From Galbibacter marinus (GTDB taxonomy: Bacteria; Bacteroidota; Bacteroidia; Flavobacteriales; Flavobacteriaceae): a stretch of 64,000 bases of DNA. The notes below the pieces were generated by a model that was given only the letters and a program-made list of their open reading frames with translations, was not told the DNA's origin and did not search any database. A program made the position numbers and the translations under genes. Shown here piece by piece: positions 43,935 to 53,656 of the stretch; positions within the stretch are counted from its first letter, which is position 1; each line of letters begins with the position of its first letter. The stretch is from contig NZ_AMSG01000016.1 of NCBI RefSeq assembly GCF_000300875.1, positions 1 to 64,000 on the forward strand. Direction: 5' to 3'.

Positions 43935-46241
43935 CTAAAAACCAAGCGTTAAATAATAGGTAAACTTTAAAGAAATGTTATCATCGAAATTTGGAAGATG
44001 GTATGCTCCATAACGATACATGAAATTGAGCCCAAACCCTTTGAATATTTTATTGATCTCTAATCCACTTTCAGAGTATCCCTTTTCCATGGAACTGAAT
44101 TCAATGTCTAGGTGTTTATGCATTCCAGCTGTGGAGCCGATTCCAAAACGCGAAATAAGTGCGAGTTCAGGTCTAAGCCAAGAGGTGATACTGAAGCGGT
44201 TAAAGGTATGCTTTGCTTGAAGTATAGCGTACTTATCTGATAGAAATTCATTGAAGTACATGGTTTCAAAACTATTTCTTCCCGCTACGGAAAATCGATT
44301 TAAGATGGCATCACCTCCAGGTTGGTTAGGGGAGGCATTGTAGAGTTCAGTCACTGGAAGATCTCCAAAACTAATTCCTGCAACCACTTGGAATGAGGTT
44401 GTTCCTTTATTTAAAGGTCTGAGCTCATGGATGGCCCTTAGGGCGATCTTTGTGTAATTTAAGTCACTATTAATGACGTTTTTAAAGGCTTGACTGTATT
44501 GAAGAGAAAACTGTGGATAGTTTTTCTCGATTACTGTTTTACCCCAATGACTTTGAAGATATTTGTTAAAAGGATTCCACTGTATGGAGGCCGTTATAGA
44601 GCTGTTTTGATAATTGTGATATTGCTCTCCATCGTTGGCATAACTGTACTGGTATGTGGGTGTTACATCTTGATAAGACAGTTGGAACCTTGAATTTAAC
44701 TTGGGATTAAAATCATGGGTTAAATACGCACTTACATCTTTAATTTTGTGAAAATAGGTCAAGTTAAATAACCGCGGTTCAAACAAATAGAACGCCCTTC
44801 CATCGGTGAGGAAGGTAAGGCTTCCGCTTTCTTCCAAATCATTTTTATGCATGATTCCTATTCTAGTGTCATCATAGCGATCCAGACGCCTTTCTATTCC
44901 AAAGCCATATTTAAAATCTTTGTCTTTTGTCCCGTAAGCTCCATAGGCATGTATAGTGTATTTGGGAGAAAAGTTACTGTTGGTCACTGCGCTCATACCA
45001 AGTCTAAATCCTTCATATCTATTGAATTTAAGCAATGACTTATAATCAAAATCAATATAAGGCGTGGTGATGTATCCCACCATGAACTTTCTTATAAAAG
45101 ACAGTTTGTTTTCATAGTTTCTAGCGCTTGTTAAACTATCCACCGCTTTATAGGTTTCTAATTCTTTATCTGTGATCTCTTGAGTCCTATATTCTTCCCA
45201 AAATGTTGAATCTCTTTCACTGGCCACCTTTAAAAGCTCGATAGCTGTACCTTTTCTCTCTATTGTAACGGGTTTATTTAAAGTGATGTCGAAATTAGAA
45301 GTCTGAGCGACAAGGTAAATATGGTCTTTGATATCGTCTTCATTAGTGCTCACAATAGAAGAATCAATCATTTGTTCGCTTGTAGCCACGCGTAGCTTCC
45401 CAAATAAGGTCACTGTTTTATTTGAAGTTCCTTTGTCCACTTGTATTTTATTAGCGCTAGGAAACCATAATTTATGGTCGGGGAAATACTGGTATTCTTG
45501 AATAGCTTGAACTTCGATAGATGCATCTAACTTAGATTCATTTCTTTGAATGGCATAGCTTTGAGCATCAATATAAAGTATACCAGGAATACCTACATCT
45601 TGCTTGTTTTTCTTAGGAGTATAGCGAATAATATAATTTTTTCGTCCCTGGATCTCAGAGGTACCTTCCAAATCAAACCAGTAGGTTTGTTTTCCTTTGT
45701 TGCCTAAAGGGCTAAAGAAGTCAGTCCCAAATACCTTTACACGGGTATTGTAGAGTGAAAAGGACTGCATTTCAATTGCGAGCACTTCATAAATGGGCTT
45801 TTTGAAACCAGCCATATGAATTCCTAAGATGGTTTCTCTTTTTTCTTTTTCTTTAGAATAAGCAAAATTGGATACCTTCTCTAGTATATATAGATGAGAC
45901 TTCTCTAGTTGCTTTTTAATAAGGTAATTGGTAGAATCAATCTTTTTGAATTTCAGGCCCTTTCTTTTGCGCTTAAAAATGGAATCTACGGTGCCGTTTA
46001 TGGCCTCGTGATCAGCGCTGACAATTGCTTTAGTGTAACTGTTGTAGCTGTAAGTGTTTAAAATAGCATCAGGATCATTCTTCGGCTTGTTCTCTATGAC
46101 CTTTACAATAATAGCATTGGCTAGACTATCTGTGCTTGTATTTTGCAAATCATTTTCACCAAAAGAGGATTTAGGGTTGTTTTGTGCCATACAACCCAAG
46201 ATGCCTATCACATAAAAAATAAATAGAGATATATCTTTCAT
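43935..46241 (-). CDS. DUF5686-family outer-membrane protein
   Basis: The 768-residue protein has a signal peptide (cleavage near GCMAQ, about 20), a periplasmic region with the blocks ILNTYSYNSYTKA and YIIRYTPKKN, and a C-terminal half of about 16 beta strands ending in LKFTYYLTLGF, a barrel terminus. DUF5686 proteins are common in Bacteroidota and often carry an N-terminal carboxypeptidase-like domain, which this shorter one lacks. Function is unknown. It lies directly upstream of the RND/MMPL exporter gene, suggesting a shared envelope task. Confidence 0.85.
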   Translation of the reverse strand: MKDISLFIFYVIGILGCMAQNNPKSSFGENDLQNTSTDSLANAIIVKVIENKPKNDPDAILNTYSYNSYTKAIVSADHEAINGTVDSIFKRKRKGLKFKKIDSTNYLIKKQLEKSHLYILEKVSNFAYSKEKEKRETILGIHMAGFKKPIYEVLAIEMQSFSLYNTRVKVFGTDFFSPLGNKGKQTYWFDLEGTSEIQGRKNYIIRYTPKKNKQDVGIPGILYIDAQSYAIQRNESKLDASIEVQAIQEYQYFPDHKLWFPSANKIQVDKGTSNKTVTLFGKLRVATSEQMIDSSIVSTNEDDIKDHIYLVAQTSNFDITLNKPVTIERKGTAIELLKVASERDSTFWEEYRTQEITDKELETYKAVDSLTSARNYENKLSFIRKFMVGYITTPYIDFDYKSLLKFNRYEGFRLGMSAVTNSNFSPKYTIHAYGAYGTKDKDFKYGFGIERRLDRYDDTRIGIMHKNDLEESGSLTFLTDGRAFYLFEPRLFNLTYFHKIKDVSAYLTHDFNPKLNSRFQLSYQDVTPTYQYSYANDGEQYHNYQNSSITASIQWNPFNKYLQSHWGKTVIEKNYPQFSLQYSQAFKNVINSDLNYTKIALRAIHELRPLNKGTTSFQVVAGISFGDLPVTELYNASPNQPGGDAILNRFSVAGRNSFETMYFNEFLSDKYAILQAKHTFNRFSITSWLRPELALISRFGIGSTAGMHKHLDIEFSSMEKGYSESGLEINKIFKGFGLNFMYRYGAYHLPNFDDNISLKFTYYLTLGF

Positions 46242-46282
46242 TTGGAGAAAAATTGCCTTTAATCCTTTGGGGTTGTAATGTT

Positions 46283-46313
46283 ACGAAAAAAGAAAGCGAC
46301 TTGTAAAAGTCGC
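46283..46313 (-). terminator. Terminator after frr
   Basis: On the minus strand GCGACTT and AAGTCGC form a 7-base stem with loop TTAC, followed by TTTCTTTTTT. Confidence 0.8.
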
Positions 46314-46329
46314 CTGTAGTTTTAAGAAA

Positions 46330-46353
46330 GTTTAACGCTCATGAGCATTAAAC
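46330..46353. repeat. Near-perfect palindrome over the frr stop codon
   Basis: GTTTAACGCTCA and TGAGCATTAAAC are reverse complements apart from one position. The repeat covers the last codons and stop of frr and lies just before its terminator. Confidence 0.5.
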
Positions 46354-46902
46354 AGTCATAATTTCTTTTTCTTTAACCACGAGTGCTTCATCAGTTTTTT
46401 TGATGTATGCATCGGTTAGTTTCTGAACATCAACTTCAGCTTTTGCTTTTAGATCCTCTGAAGGATCTAATTTTTTAATGTCCTTATTGGCATCCTGTCG
46501 AGCGTTACGAATAGAGACCTTGGCATCTTCTGCTTCCGCTTTGGCTTGTTTTACAAGGTCCTTACGACGTTCCTCAGTAAGTGGAGGAACATTAATAATT
46601 ACCATCTCACCATTGTTCATTGGATTGAATCCGAGATTTGCGATCATGATCCCTCTTTCGATTTCTTGAAGCATGGCCTTTTCCCATGGCTGAATCGAAA
46701 TAGTTCTACCGTCAGGGGTGTTGATATTAGCTACCTGAGGCAAAGGAGTAGGCGATCCGTAATAATCGACCATCACACTTGAAACCATTGCAGGGCTTGC
46801 TTTACCTGCTCTAATATTACCAAATTCTTTTTCTAGATGTACTAATGAATCTTCCATTGATTCTTTTGCTGCGTCTAAAATAAAATTGATCTCTTCGTCC
46901 AT
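46348..46902 (-). CDS. frr: Ribosome recycling factor
   Basis: The 184-residue protein matches the family in length and sequence: FGNIRAGKASPAMVSSVMVDYYGSPTPLPQVANI and the C-terminal three-helix bundle with RKDLVKQAKAEAEDAKVSIRNAR (each split around residues 30-60 and 115-140). With EF-G it splits the ribosome after termination. It follows pyrH by 43 bases, the conserved pyrH-frr order. Confidence 0.96.
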   Translation of the reverse strand: MDEEINFILDAAKESMEDSLVHLEKEFGNIRAGKASPAMVSSVMVDYYGSPTPLPQVANINTPDGRTISIQPWEKAMLQEIERGIMIANLGFNPMNNGEMVIINVPPLTEERRKDLVKQAKAEAEDAKVSIRNARQDANKDIKKLDPSEDLKAKAEVDVQKLTDAYIKKTDEALVVKEKEIMTV

Positions 46903-46945
46903 AACTATTGGATTTTAAAATAGTTGAAAATTTCTAATTTCGTAT

Positions 46946-47656
46946 TTAGGATAGGTTAACTTTAGTTCCTATTTTTTCTCCAGAGACTAGTTTTAACAAG
47001 TTTCCGGGTTTGTTCATATCAAATACTACAATAGGCAATTCATTTTCATGACTCAGGGTAAAGGCAGTAGTATCCATAACCTTTAAGCCCTTTTGTAGAA
47101 CATCTTTAAAGGTAATGTCATCAAATTTTGTCGCATCCTTATCTTTCTCTGGATCTGCTGTGTAAATACCGTCTACTCTTGTCCCTTTTAATATAACATC
47201 TGCATTAATTTCAATGGCACGTAGAGCAGCTGCTGAATCAGTTGTAAAATATGGGTTCCCTGTTCCACCACCGAAGATGACAACTCTTCCTTTTTCTAAG
47301 TGGCGCAATGCGCGTCTACGAATAAAAGGCTCCGCTACTTCATTGATCATAACGGCAGATTGTAATCTGGTTTGTATACCTTCATCTTCAAGAGCGGACT
47401 GCAATGCAAGACCGTTGATTACAGTAGCGAGCATTCCCATATGATCACCTTGTACTCTGTCCATTCCGTTACTCGCACCAGCAAGACCTCTAAAGATATT
47501 TCCTCCACCAATTACAACGGCTACCTGAACACCCTGGTCAACTACAGACTTTATTTCCTCTGCGTAGACCTTAAGTCTCTTTGGGTCGATTCCGTATTGT
47601 CGTTCACCCATTAGGGCTTCACCGCTTAATTTAAGAAGGATTCTTTTGTATTGCAT
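46946..47656 (-). CDS. pyrH: UMP kinase
   Basis: ATG 47656 ([18 protein letters not shown]) gives 236 residues; an in-frame ATG 14 codons upstream lies beyond the family start. It is an amino-acid-kinase-fold enzyme phosphorylating UMP to UDP. Visible motifs are [19 protein letters not shown] and [28 protein letters not shown] on the minus strand (47696-47703) fits a -7 element. It is separated from tsf by a terminator and so probably has its own promoter with frr. Confidence 0.95.
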   Translation of the reverse strand: MQYKRILLKLSGEALMGERQYGIDPKRLKVYAEEIKSVVDQGVQVAVVIGGGNIFRGLAGASNGMDRVQGDHMGMLATVINGLALQSALEDEGIQTRLQSAVMINEVAEPFIRRRALRHLEKGRVVIFGGGTGNPYFTTDSAAALRAIEINADVILKGTRVDGIYTADPEKDKDATKFDDITFKDVLQKGLKVMDTTAFTLSHENELPIVVFDMNKPGNLLKLVSGEKIGTKVNLS

Positions 47657-47742
47657 GTTCGTTTGTTGAAGGATATTAAATATTTGTTTTCGAAGCAAAA
47701 ATAATCAAAATAATTAAGTACTGTGTCTATAATTTAATCTCA

Positions 47743-47780
47743 CAAAAAAACCGCTCTTAAATCAAGTTTAAAAGCGGTTG
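47743..47780 (-). terminator. Terminator of rpsB-tsf
   Basis: On the minus strand AACCGCTTTTAAA and TTTAAGAGCGGTT form a stem with a short loop, followed by a T run. Confidence 0.85.
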
Positions 47781-47805
47781 AGTAATATGGTTGTCAAAGA
47801 CTGTT

Positions 47806-48630
47806 TTATCCTAATGCAACTCTTTCAAATGCAGTTACTGTCAACTCTCCATTAACAGATTTTACATAAGCAGATACACTTTGTTTGTTGTCTTTGATAA
47901 AATCTTGGTTTACCAAGGTGTTGTCCTTGAAGAAACGTTTAAGTTTACCTTTAGCGATATTTTCTAACATAGCTTCTGGTTTACCTTCTTGTCTTAAGGT
48001 ATCTTTGGCGATTTCGATTTCTTTATCAATCACTTCTTGATCAACACCGCTTTCATCAAGGGCTACTGGGTTCATAGCGGCTGCTTGCATAGCGACATCT
48101 TTAGCGGCTTCTGCAGCGCCTTCTACATTAGCAGAAAGACCAGCAAGAGTAGCAATTTTGTTACCAGCGTGGATATAAGAACCTACAAATGGAGCTTGAA
48201 GAGTTCTGAAATCACCGATTTCAATTTTCTCTCCGATAACACCAGTTTGTTCGATTAATTTTTCAGAAACTTTGATTCCGTTGTAATCAGCATCAAGAAG
48301 CGCTTCTTTTGAATCCAAGTTTAAAGCCAATTCTGCAAAGTCAGTTGCCATTTTAACGAAAGTTTCGTTTTTAGCAACAAAATCAGTCTCACAGTTTAAT
48401 GAAACGATCACTCCTTTAGTTGCGTCTTGGTTTACTTTAGCGATAACTGCACCTTCTGCAGAATCTCTATCAGCTCTCTTCGCAGCAACTTTTTGACCCT
48501 TTTTACGTAGAATCTCTACTGCTTTATCAAAATCACCTTCAGCTTCAACTAGTGCATTTTTACAATCCATCATACCTGCACCGGTAGCTTTTCTTAATTT
48601 ATTTACTTCTGCGGCTGTGATTTTTGCCAT
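47806..48630 (-). CDS. tsf: Translation elongation factor Ts
   Basis: ATG 48630 (MAKITAAEVNKLRKATGAGMM) gives 274 residues, the expected N-terminus. The UBA-like N-terminal domain contains TGAGMMDCKNAL, and CETDFVAKNE is the second family signature. EF-Ts exchanges GDP for GTP on EF-Tu. It follows rpsB with an unusual 14-base-pair hairpin in the gap. Confidence 0.96.
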   Translation of the reverse strand: MAKITAAEVNKLRKATGAGMMDCKNALVEAEGDFDKAVEILRKKGQKVAAKRADRDSAEGAVIAKVNQDATKGVIVSLNCETDFVAKNETFVKMATDFAELALNLDSKEALLDADYNGIKVSEKLIEQTGVIGEKIEIGDFRTLQAPFVGSYIHAGNKIATLAGLSANVEGAAEAAKDVAMQAAAMNPVALDESGVDQEVIDKEIEIAKDTLRQEGKPEAMLENIAKGKLKRFFKDNTLVNQDFIKDNKQSVSAYVKSVNGELTVTAFERVALG

Positions 48631-48651
48631 GTTGTTTTCTGTTTTAATCCG

Positions 48652-48712
48652 TAAAGTCGTTATCCTATTTTCTTCGGGGTAAAGCAAAGAAAATAAATGG
48701 ATAACGACTTTA
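48652..48712 (-). promoter_or_regulatory. 14-base-pair hairpin between rpsB and tsf
   Basis: TAAAGTCGTTATCC (48652-48665) is exactly complementary to GGATAACGACTTTA (48699-48712), with an inner TTTTCTT/AAGAAAA-type pairing across the loop. No T run follows on the minus strand, so it is not a normal terminator. It lies just upstream of the tsf ribosome-binding region. Confidence 0.65.
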
Positions 48713-48724
48713 AGAAATTATTAT

Positions 48725-49519
48725 TTATTCGTTTTCTTCAGTTTCTAAAGCTTTGGCTTTTTTCTCTTTAGCCTCTTTTTCAACCTTTTTCTCATTGTCT
48801 TCATCTGCTTGTTTCTCAGCTTTATCTGCTTTTCTTTCAGATAAACCTTCAGCGATAGCGCTAGTTACATGCGTAAGAACTTTTTCAATGGATTTTGAAG
48901 CATCGTCATTGGATGGAATTACGTATTCAACCTCTCTTGGGTCAGAATTTGTATCCACCATTGCAAATATTGGAATGTTTAATTTTTGTGCTTCTCTAAC
49001 CGCGATGTGTTCGCGCATTGTATCTACAATAAACAAAGCCCCTGGTAGACGGGTCATGTCAGAAATCGAACCTAAGTTCTTTTCTAATTTAGCTCTTAAA
49101 CGATCAACTTGTAGCTTTTCCTTTTTAGAAAGCGTATCAAAAGTACCGTCTTTTTTCATTCTGTCGATAGCAGTCATTTTCTTAACAGCTTTACGGATAG
49201 TGACAAAGTTTGTCAACATACCACCAGGCCATCTTTCAGTAATGTAAGGCATGTTTACAGCCCCTGCTTTGTCAGCAACGATATCTTTTGCTTGTTTTTT
49301 GGTAGCTACAAATAAAATTTTTCTACCTGACGCTGCGATTTTCTTAAGGGCTTCATTAGCCTCCTCAATTTTAGCAGCAGTTTTGTATAAATTGATAACG
49401 TGGATTCCGTTACGCTCCATGTAGATGTAAGGAGCCATGTTTGGATTCCATTTTCTAGTAAGGTGACCGAAGTGTACACCTGCTTCTAGTAAATCTTTAA
49501 CTTCTATGTTATTTGCCAT
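48725..49519 (-). CDS. rpsB: 30S ribosomal protein S2
   Basis: The 264-residue protein has the S2 fold with GVHFGHLTRKWNPNMAPYIY near the N-terminus and the block TNFVTIRKAVKKM. The last 35 residues are a Lys/Glu-rich tail (KADKAEKQADEDNEKKVEKE), longer than in E. coli S2. It precedes tsf, as in most bacteria, and has a 200-base structured upstream region. Confidence 0.96.
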   Translation of the reverse strand: MANNIEVKDLLEAGVHFGHLTRKWNPNMAPYIYMERNGIHVINLYKTAAKIEEANEALKKIAASGRKILFVATKKQAKDIVADKAGAVNMPYITERWPGGMLTNFVTIRKAVKKMTAIDRMKKDGTFDTLSKKEKLQVDRLRAKLEKNLGSISDMTRLPGALFIVDTMREHIAVREAQKLNIPIFAMVDTNSDPREVEYVIPSNDDASKSIEKVLTHVTSAIAEGLSERKADKAEKQADEDNEKKVEKEAKEKKAKALETEENE

Positions 49520-49592
49520 TTTTGTAATAGTTTACGTTCCGTTGCCCATACTGTGGGTGTTGTTTATTTAGCAATGTTAAAGTGGTCACGAC

Positions 49593-49722
49593 TAATCGAT
49601 CGCCTTTACCATTTGGATGCTAAACCAATCTTCTACTCCTGAAGGAATCGAAGCAACGACATGTTTTAAATTCAATAATAAATAAGCAATGCAATAATGC
49701 ACTATAAATATTCGATCGATTA
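49593..49722 (-). promoter_or_regulatory. Structured region upstream of rpsB
   Basis: TAATCGATCG (49593-49602) and CGATCGATTA (49713-49722) are exact complements 110 bases apart, closing a region that also contains a CTTC...GAAG/CCT...AGG hairpin (about 49634-49657). The outer arm covers the rpsI stop codon. Leader control of rpsB-tsf by S2 is known in E. coli; the same role here is inferred. Confidence 0.45.
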
Positions 49723-50106
49723 ACGTTTTGAGAATTGGAATTTCTTACGTGCTTTCTTCTGACCGAATTTCTTACGCTCTACCATTCTTGGATCTCTTGT
49801 TAATAATCCTTCTGGTTTAAGCGTTAATCTGTTCTCTGCATCTACCTCGCAAAGTGCTCTTGAAATCGCAAGACGAATTGCCTCAGCTTGTCCAGTAACA
49901 CCACCACCGTAAACATTTACTTTGATATCAAAGTTTTCAACATTTTCAGTCAATGAAAGAGGTTGTTGAACTTTGTACTGTAAAGTTGGTGTTGGGAAGT
50001 ATTGCGTAAATTCTTTTTTGTTGATAGTGATATCTCCTTTTCCTTCAGAAACGTACACTCTTGCAACAGCGGTTTTTCTTCTACCGATTTTGTGAATTAC
50101 TTCCAT
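49720..50106 (-). CDS. rpsI: 30S ribosomal protein S9
   Basis: The 128-residue protein has the S9 start ([15 protein letters not shown]) and the C-terminal basic tail ending [12 protein letters not shown], which reaches the P-site tRNA. Its start overlaps the rplM stop by one base, the conserved L13-S9 pair. Confidence 0.97.
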   Translation of the reverse strand: MEVIHKIGRRKTAVARVYVSEGKGDITINKKEFTQYFPTPTLQYKVQQPLSLTENVENFDIKVNVYGGGVTGQAEAIRLAISRALCEVDAENRLTLKPEGLLTRDPRMVERKKFGQKKARKKFQFSKR

Positions 50107-50561
50107 TATTTAAGATCGTTTAAGTTAATTGCAGTTGGCTTTTGAGCTTCTTGATTGTGCTCAGTTCCAGCATACACTTTTAGGTTACGGAATAAATCTG
50201 CACCTAATTTGGTCTTAGGCAGCATTCCTTTAATCGATTTTTCTAATAAACGCGTAGGATCTTTTTTGAATAGATCAGTCGCATTTATTTTTCTTTGACC
50301 ACCTGGGTATCCAGTGTGTCGGATGTATTCTTTTGCATCCCATTTTTTACCGCTAAGGTTGATTTTATCTGCGTTGATGATAACAACGTTATCTCCACAG
50401 TCAACATGCGGTGTGTAATTAGGTTTGTACTTACCTCTAAGTAGTTTGGCTACTTTAGAAGAAAGGCGACCTAGTGTCTGACCTTCAGCGTCCACTAAAA
50501 CCCACTGTTTATTTACAGTCGATTTGTTAGCTGAAATTGTTTTGTAGCTTAATGTATCCAC
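50106..50561 (-). CDS. rplM: 50S ribosomal protein L13
   Basis: The 151-residue protein has the L13 signature blocks [20 protein letters not shown] and the [16 protein letters not shown] region with GMLPKTKLG. It is an early assembly protein of the 50S subunit. It leads the rplM-rpsI operon and has a complete promoter just upstream. Confidence 0.97.
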   Translation of the reverse strand: MDTLSYKTISANKSTVNKQWVLVDAEGQTLGRLSSKVAKLLRGKYKPNYTPHVDCGDNVVIINADKINLSGKKWDAKEYIRHTGYPGGQRKINATDLFKKDPTRLLEKSIKGMLPKTKLGADLFRNLKVYAGTEHNQEAQKPTAINLNDLK

Positions 50562-50628
50562 ACTAACTTTTTTAAAAAATTAAACATTCCATTCCCAATC
50601 CCAAACGTAAAGTCGGGATAATGGGGTG

Positions 50629-50659
50629 CAAAAGTACAATTATTTCTATTATTTACAAA
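50629..50659 (-). promoter_or_regulatory. Complete Bacteroidota promoter of rplM-rpsI
   Basis: On the minus strand TTTG (50656-50659), a 19-base spacer and TACTTTTG (50629-50636) match the -33/-7 consensus exactly. Transcription should start near 50622, giving a leader of about 60 bases. Confidence 0.8.
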
Positions 50660-50714
50660 CAGGGGGTGTGAATAATTTATTGCTACAAATAGATTGGTTC
50701 CTAGCGCTTTACAA

Positions 50715-53543
50715 TTAATGTGCTTCAAGCCAGTTTTCACCAACTCCAATTTCAACATCAAGTGGCACTTTGAGCTGGAAGGCATTTTCCATTTCTGTCT
50801 TTATAAGTTGAGTAACCTCATTAATTTCTTCTTTATGTGCATCAAATACCAATTCATCGTGGACTTGAAGTAACATTTTTGTTTTGTAGTTGCCTGCTTT
50901 TAGCTTTTCTTGGATACGAATCATTGCTATTTTAATGATATCCGCGGCGCTTCCCTGAATAGGTGCATTTACAGCGTTTCTCTCAGCGGCTCCTCTAACT
51001 ACTTGATTTCGTGAATTAATATCCTTTAAGTAGCGTCTTCTACCTAATATGGTTTCAACATAGCCGTTATCCTGAGCAAAGTGAACTTGTTTGCTCATAT
51101 AGGCCTTTAGTTTGGGATAGGTCTCGTAATAGGTGTCGATTAATTCTTTGGCTTCACTACGATTTAGATTGGTTTGATTGCTCAGCCCAAATGCCGAGAC
51201 TCCATATATAATACCAAAGTTGACCGTCTTTGCGTTGCTACGCTGTTCGCGAGTAACCTTGTCTAAATCCACTTTAAAGACCTTGGCCGCGGTAGAGGCG
51301 TGAATATCTTCTCCGTTTTTAAAAGCGTTGATCATGGTATCCTCATCGCTTAAGGCGGCAATAATTCTCAGTTCTATTTGCGAATAATCAGCTGCAAGTA
51401 AAAGGTACTCTTCACTTCGAGGCACAAATGCCTTTCGAACCTGTCGCCCTCGTTCGGTACGAATAGGGATGTTCTGTAAATTTGGATTGTTAGAGCTCAG
51501 TCGCCCTGTTGCTGCGACTGCTTGACTATAGACCGTATGAACACGACCTGTTTTCGGGTTAACCACCGTGGGTAGCGCCTCTATATAAGTACTCTTTAAT
51601 TTGTTTAATTGTCTCCATTGCAAGATATCCGATACAATTTTATTCTCTTTAGCTAGATAAGAAAGGACATCTTCAGCAGTGGAGTACTGCCCAGTTTTAG
51701 TCTTTTTAGGTTTATCAGCAAGTTTTAGCTTGTCAAATAATATCGGTCCTAACTGTTTAGGTGAGGCAATATTGAATTCTTCACCAGCTTGACTATAAAT
51801 ATCCTGTTCTAATTGTAATAAATCGTTGTTGAGATCCTTTGTAAGAGAATTTAAAAAAGCTGTATCAAGACCAATACCTTCAATTTCCATAGCGGATAAC
51901 ACTTTCACTAAAGGTGATTCTATTTCAGAAAAAACTCTTCCGGTATTGTTTTGCTTTAATTGCGTCTCAAAAATAGCTGCTAATTGTAAGGTGATATCTG
52001 CATCCTCTACGGCATATTTAGTTTGCAATTCGGGCGGGGTGGAGCGCATGGTTCCTTGGTTTTTACCTTTTTTTCCAATGAGGTCTTCTATCGGAATTGG
52101 TTTGTAGTTGAGATAGGTTTCTGCTAAAATATCCAATTGATGCCTCATATCTGGATTGATTAGATAATGCGCAATCATGGTGTCGAAAATAGGGCCCTCT
52201 ACTTTTATATCGTAATTGGAAAGCACCTTTATATCGTATTTTAAATTCTGACCGACCTTTGTGATGTTTGGATTTTCAAAAAAGGCCTTAAAGGGTTCTA
52301 ACAGTTGTTTTGTTTGCTGTTGATCCTCAGGGAAACTCATGTAATATCCGCTTCCTGTTTCCCAAGAAAATGCACAACCTACCAATTGAGCCTCAAGTGA
52401 CTTTAGACTCGTGGTTTCGGTGTCAAAACATACCCGCTTTTGTTTGAGTAGCATTTCAAGTAAAAGTTTTCGAGACATATCACTATCCACATGCTGATAT
52501 AAATGAGTAGTTTGGTCGATGGTTTTAAACCCAGATTCCATACTGCCCCCTGAAGCCTGACTACTTACCGGGTCACTAAAGAGATCTAATTGTTGATCTA
52601 CTGCCTTTGAGACTGTAGTGGCTTTAGTTGGAGATGGATCATTTGGAGCAGTGGTTTGAGGGCTAAAAGTCTTCATCAGATTATCTGCAAGCCTTCTAAA
52701 TTCCAGCTCTTGAAATATTTCTTGCACCTTTGGAAGATCAGGGGTGTTTAATTCAAAATCCTTTTCGTTAAACTCCACAGGAACATCTAACATTATTCGG
52801 GCTAAATCCTTAGATAATAAACCGAGCTCAGCATTGGCTTCCACCTTTTCTTTCATCTTGCCTTTAAGTTGGCTGGTATTGGCTAGAAGATTCTCCATGC
52901 TGCCAAATTCTTTCAGGAACTTTTTAGCTGTTTTTTCTCCCACACCAGGAAGACCAGGAATGTTATCAACGGCATCCCCCATCATTCCTAAGAAATCAAT
53001 CACCTGTTCAGGCCTTTCAACTTCAAACTTTTTTTGAACCTCGGGTATTCCCCAAATTTCAATACCGTTACCCATTCGCGCTGGTCGGTACATAAAAATA
53101 TTTTCTGAGACCAATTGTGCGAAATCCTTATCTGGGGTCACCATGTAGACTTGGTAATTTGCTTTTTCGGCTTGTTTGGCAAGAGTTCCAATGATATCAT
53201 CAGCTTCATAACCAGGTTTTACTATACAAGGGATATGCATGGCCTGAAGTATCTGCTGTATAATTGGTACTGCAATTTTAATAGCCTCAGGGGTTTCATC
53301 CCGATTGGCTTTATAGGATTCAAACATCTCTAAACGATCTTTACTTCCGTCCTTGTCGAAGGCTACTGCAAGATGGTGGGGTTGTTCTCGCTTAATTACA
53401 TCCAATAAAGAATTCATAAACCCTAAGACGGCCGAGGTATCCATGCCTTTAGAATTGATTCTAGGGTTTTTAATAAAAGCGTAATAACCTCTAAATATTA
53501 AGGCATAAGCATCTAAAAGGAATAATTTCTTCTTCTCGGACAT
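50715..53543 (-). CDS. polA: DNA polymerase I
   Basis: ATG 53543 (MSEKKKLFLLDAYALIFRGYY) gives 942 residues; an in-frame ATG eight codons upstream is less likely. The 5'-3' exonuclease domain (about 1-290) includes VTPDKDFAQLV and the helix-hairpin-helix LPGVGEKTAKKFL. The 3'-5' exonuclease domain keeps its acidic pair (FDTETTSL). The polymerase domain has DYSQIELRIIAAL and QVHDELVFD. All three activities should be intact, unlike polymerases that lost proofreading. It fills gaps in repair and removes Okazaki primers. Confidence 0.97.
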   Translation of the reverse strand: MSEKKKLFLLDAYALIFRGYYAFIKNPRINSKGMDTSAVLGFMNSLLDVIKREQPHHLAVAFDKDGSKDRLEMFESYKANRDETPEAIKIAVPIIQQILQAMHIPCIVKPGYEADDIIGTLAKQAEKANYQVYMVTPDKDFAQLVSENIFMYRPARMGNGIEIWGIPEVQKKFEVERPEQVIDFLGMMGDAVDNIPGLPGVGEKTAKKFLKEFGSMENLLANTSQLKGKMKEKVEANAELGLLSKDLARIMLDVPVEFNEKDFELNTPDLPKVQEIFQELEFRRLADNLMKTFSPQTTAPNDPSPTKATTVSKAVDQQLDLFSDPVSSQASGGSMESGFKTIDQTTHLYQHVDSDMSRKLLLEMLLKQKRVCFDTETTSLKSLEAQLVGCAFSWETGSGYYMSFPEDQQQTKQLLEPFKAFFENPNITKVGQNLKYDIKVLSNYDIKVEGPIFDTMIAHYLINPDMRHQLDILAETYLNYKPIPIEDLIGKKGKNQGTMRSTPPELQTKYAVEDADITLQLAAIFETQLKQNNTGRVFSEIESPLVKVLSAMEIEGIGLDTAFLNSLTKDLNNDLLQLEQDIYSQAGEEFNIASPKQLGPILFDKLKLADKPKKTKTGQYSTAEDVLSYLAKENKIVSDILQWRQLNKLKSTYIEALPTVVNPKTGRVHTVYSQAVAATGRLSSNNPNLQNIPIRTERGRQVRKAFVPRSEEYLLLAADYSQIELRIIAALSDEDTMINAFKNGEDIHASTAAKVFKVDLDKVTREQRSNAKTVNFGIIYGVSAFGLSNQTNLNRSEAKELIDTYYETYPKLKAYMSKQVHFAQDNGYVETILGRRRYLKDINSRNQVVRGAAERNAVNAPIQGSAADIIKIAMIRIQEKLKAGNYKTKMLLQVHDELVFDAHKEEINEVTQLIKTEMENAFQLKVPLDVEIGVGENWLEAH

Positions 53544-53656
53544 GTTCGTCGATGTTTTAAATTGCAATGGGTAAAGTTAAAAAAGTTCTAGGATTGATCG
53601 CTCTTGTAAACAAATCAATTTTTACTCTTATCCGAAAAACCTTGATGTATGATGAA

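Noticed and set aside
48753-49247. 164-codon frame antisense to rpsB
   Set aside because: It is a by-product of codon use in rpsB; the Ser/Phe-rich translation mirrors the Lys/Glu tail of S2.
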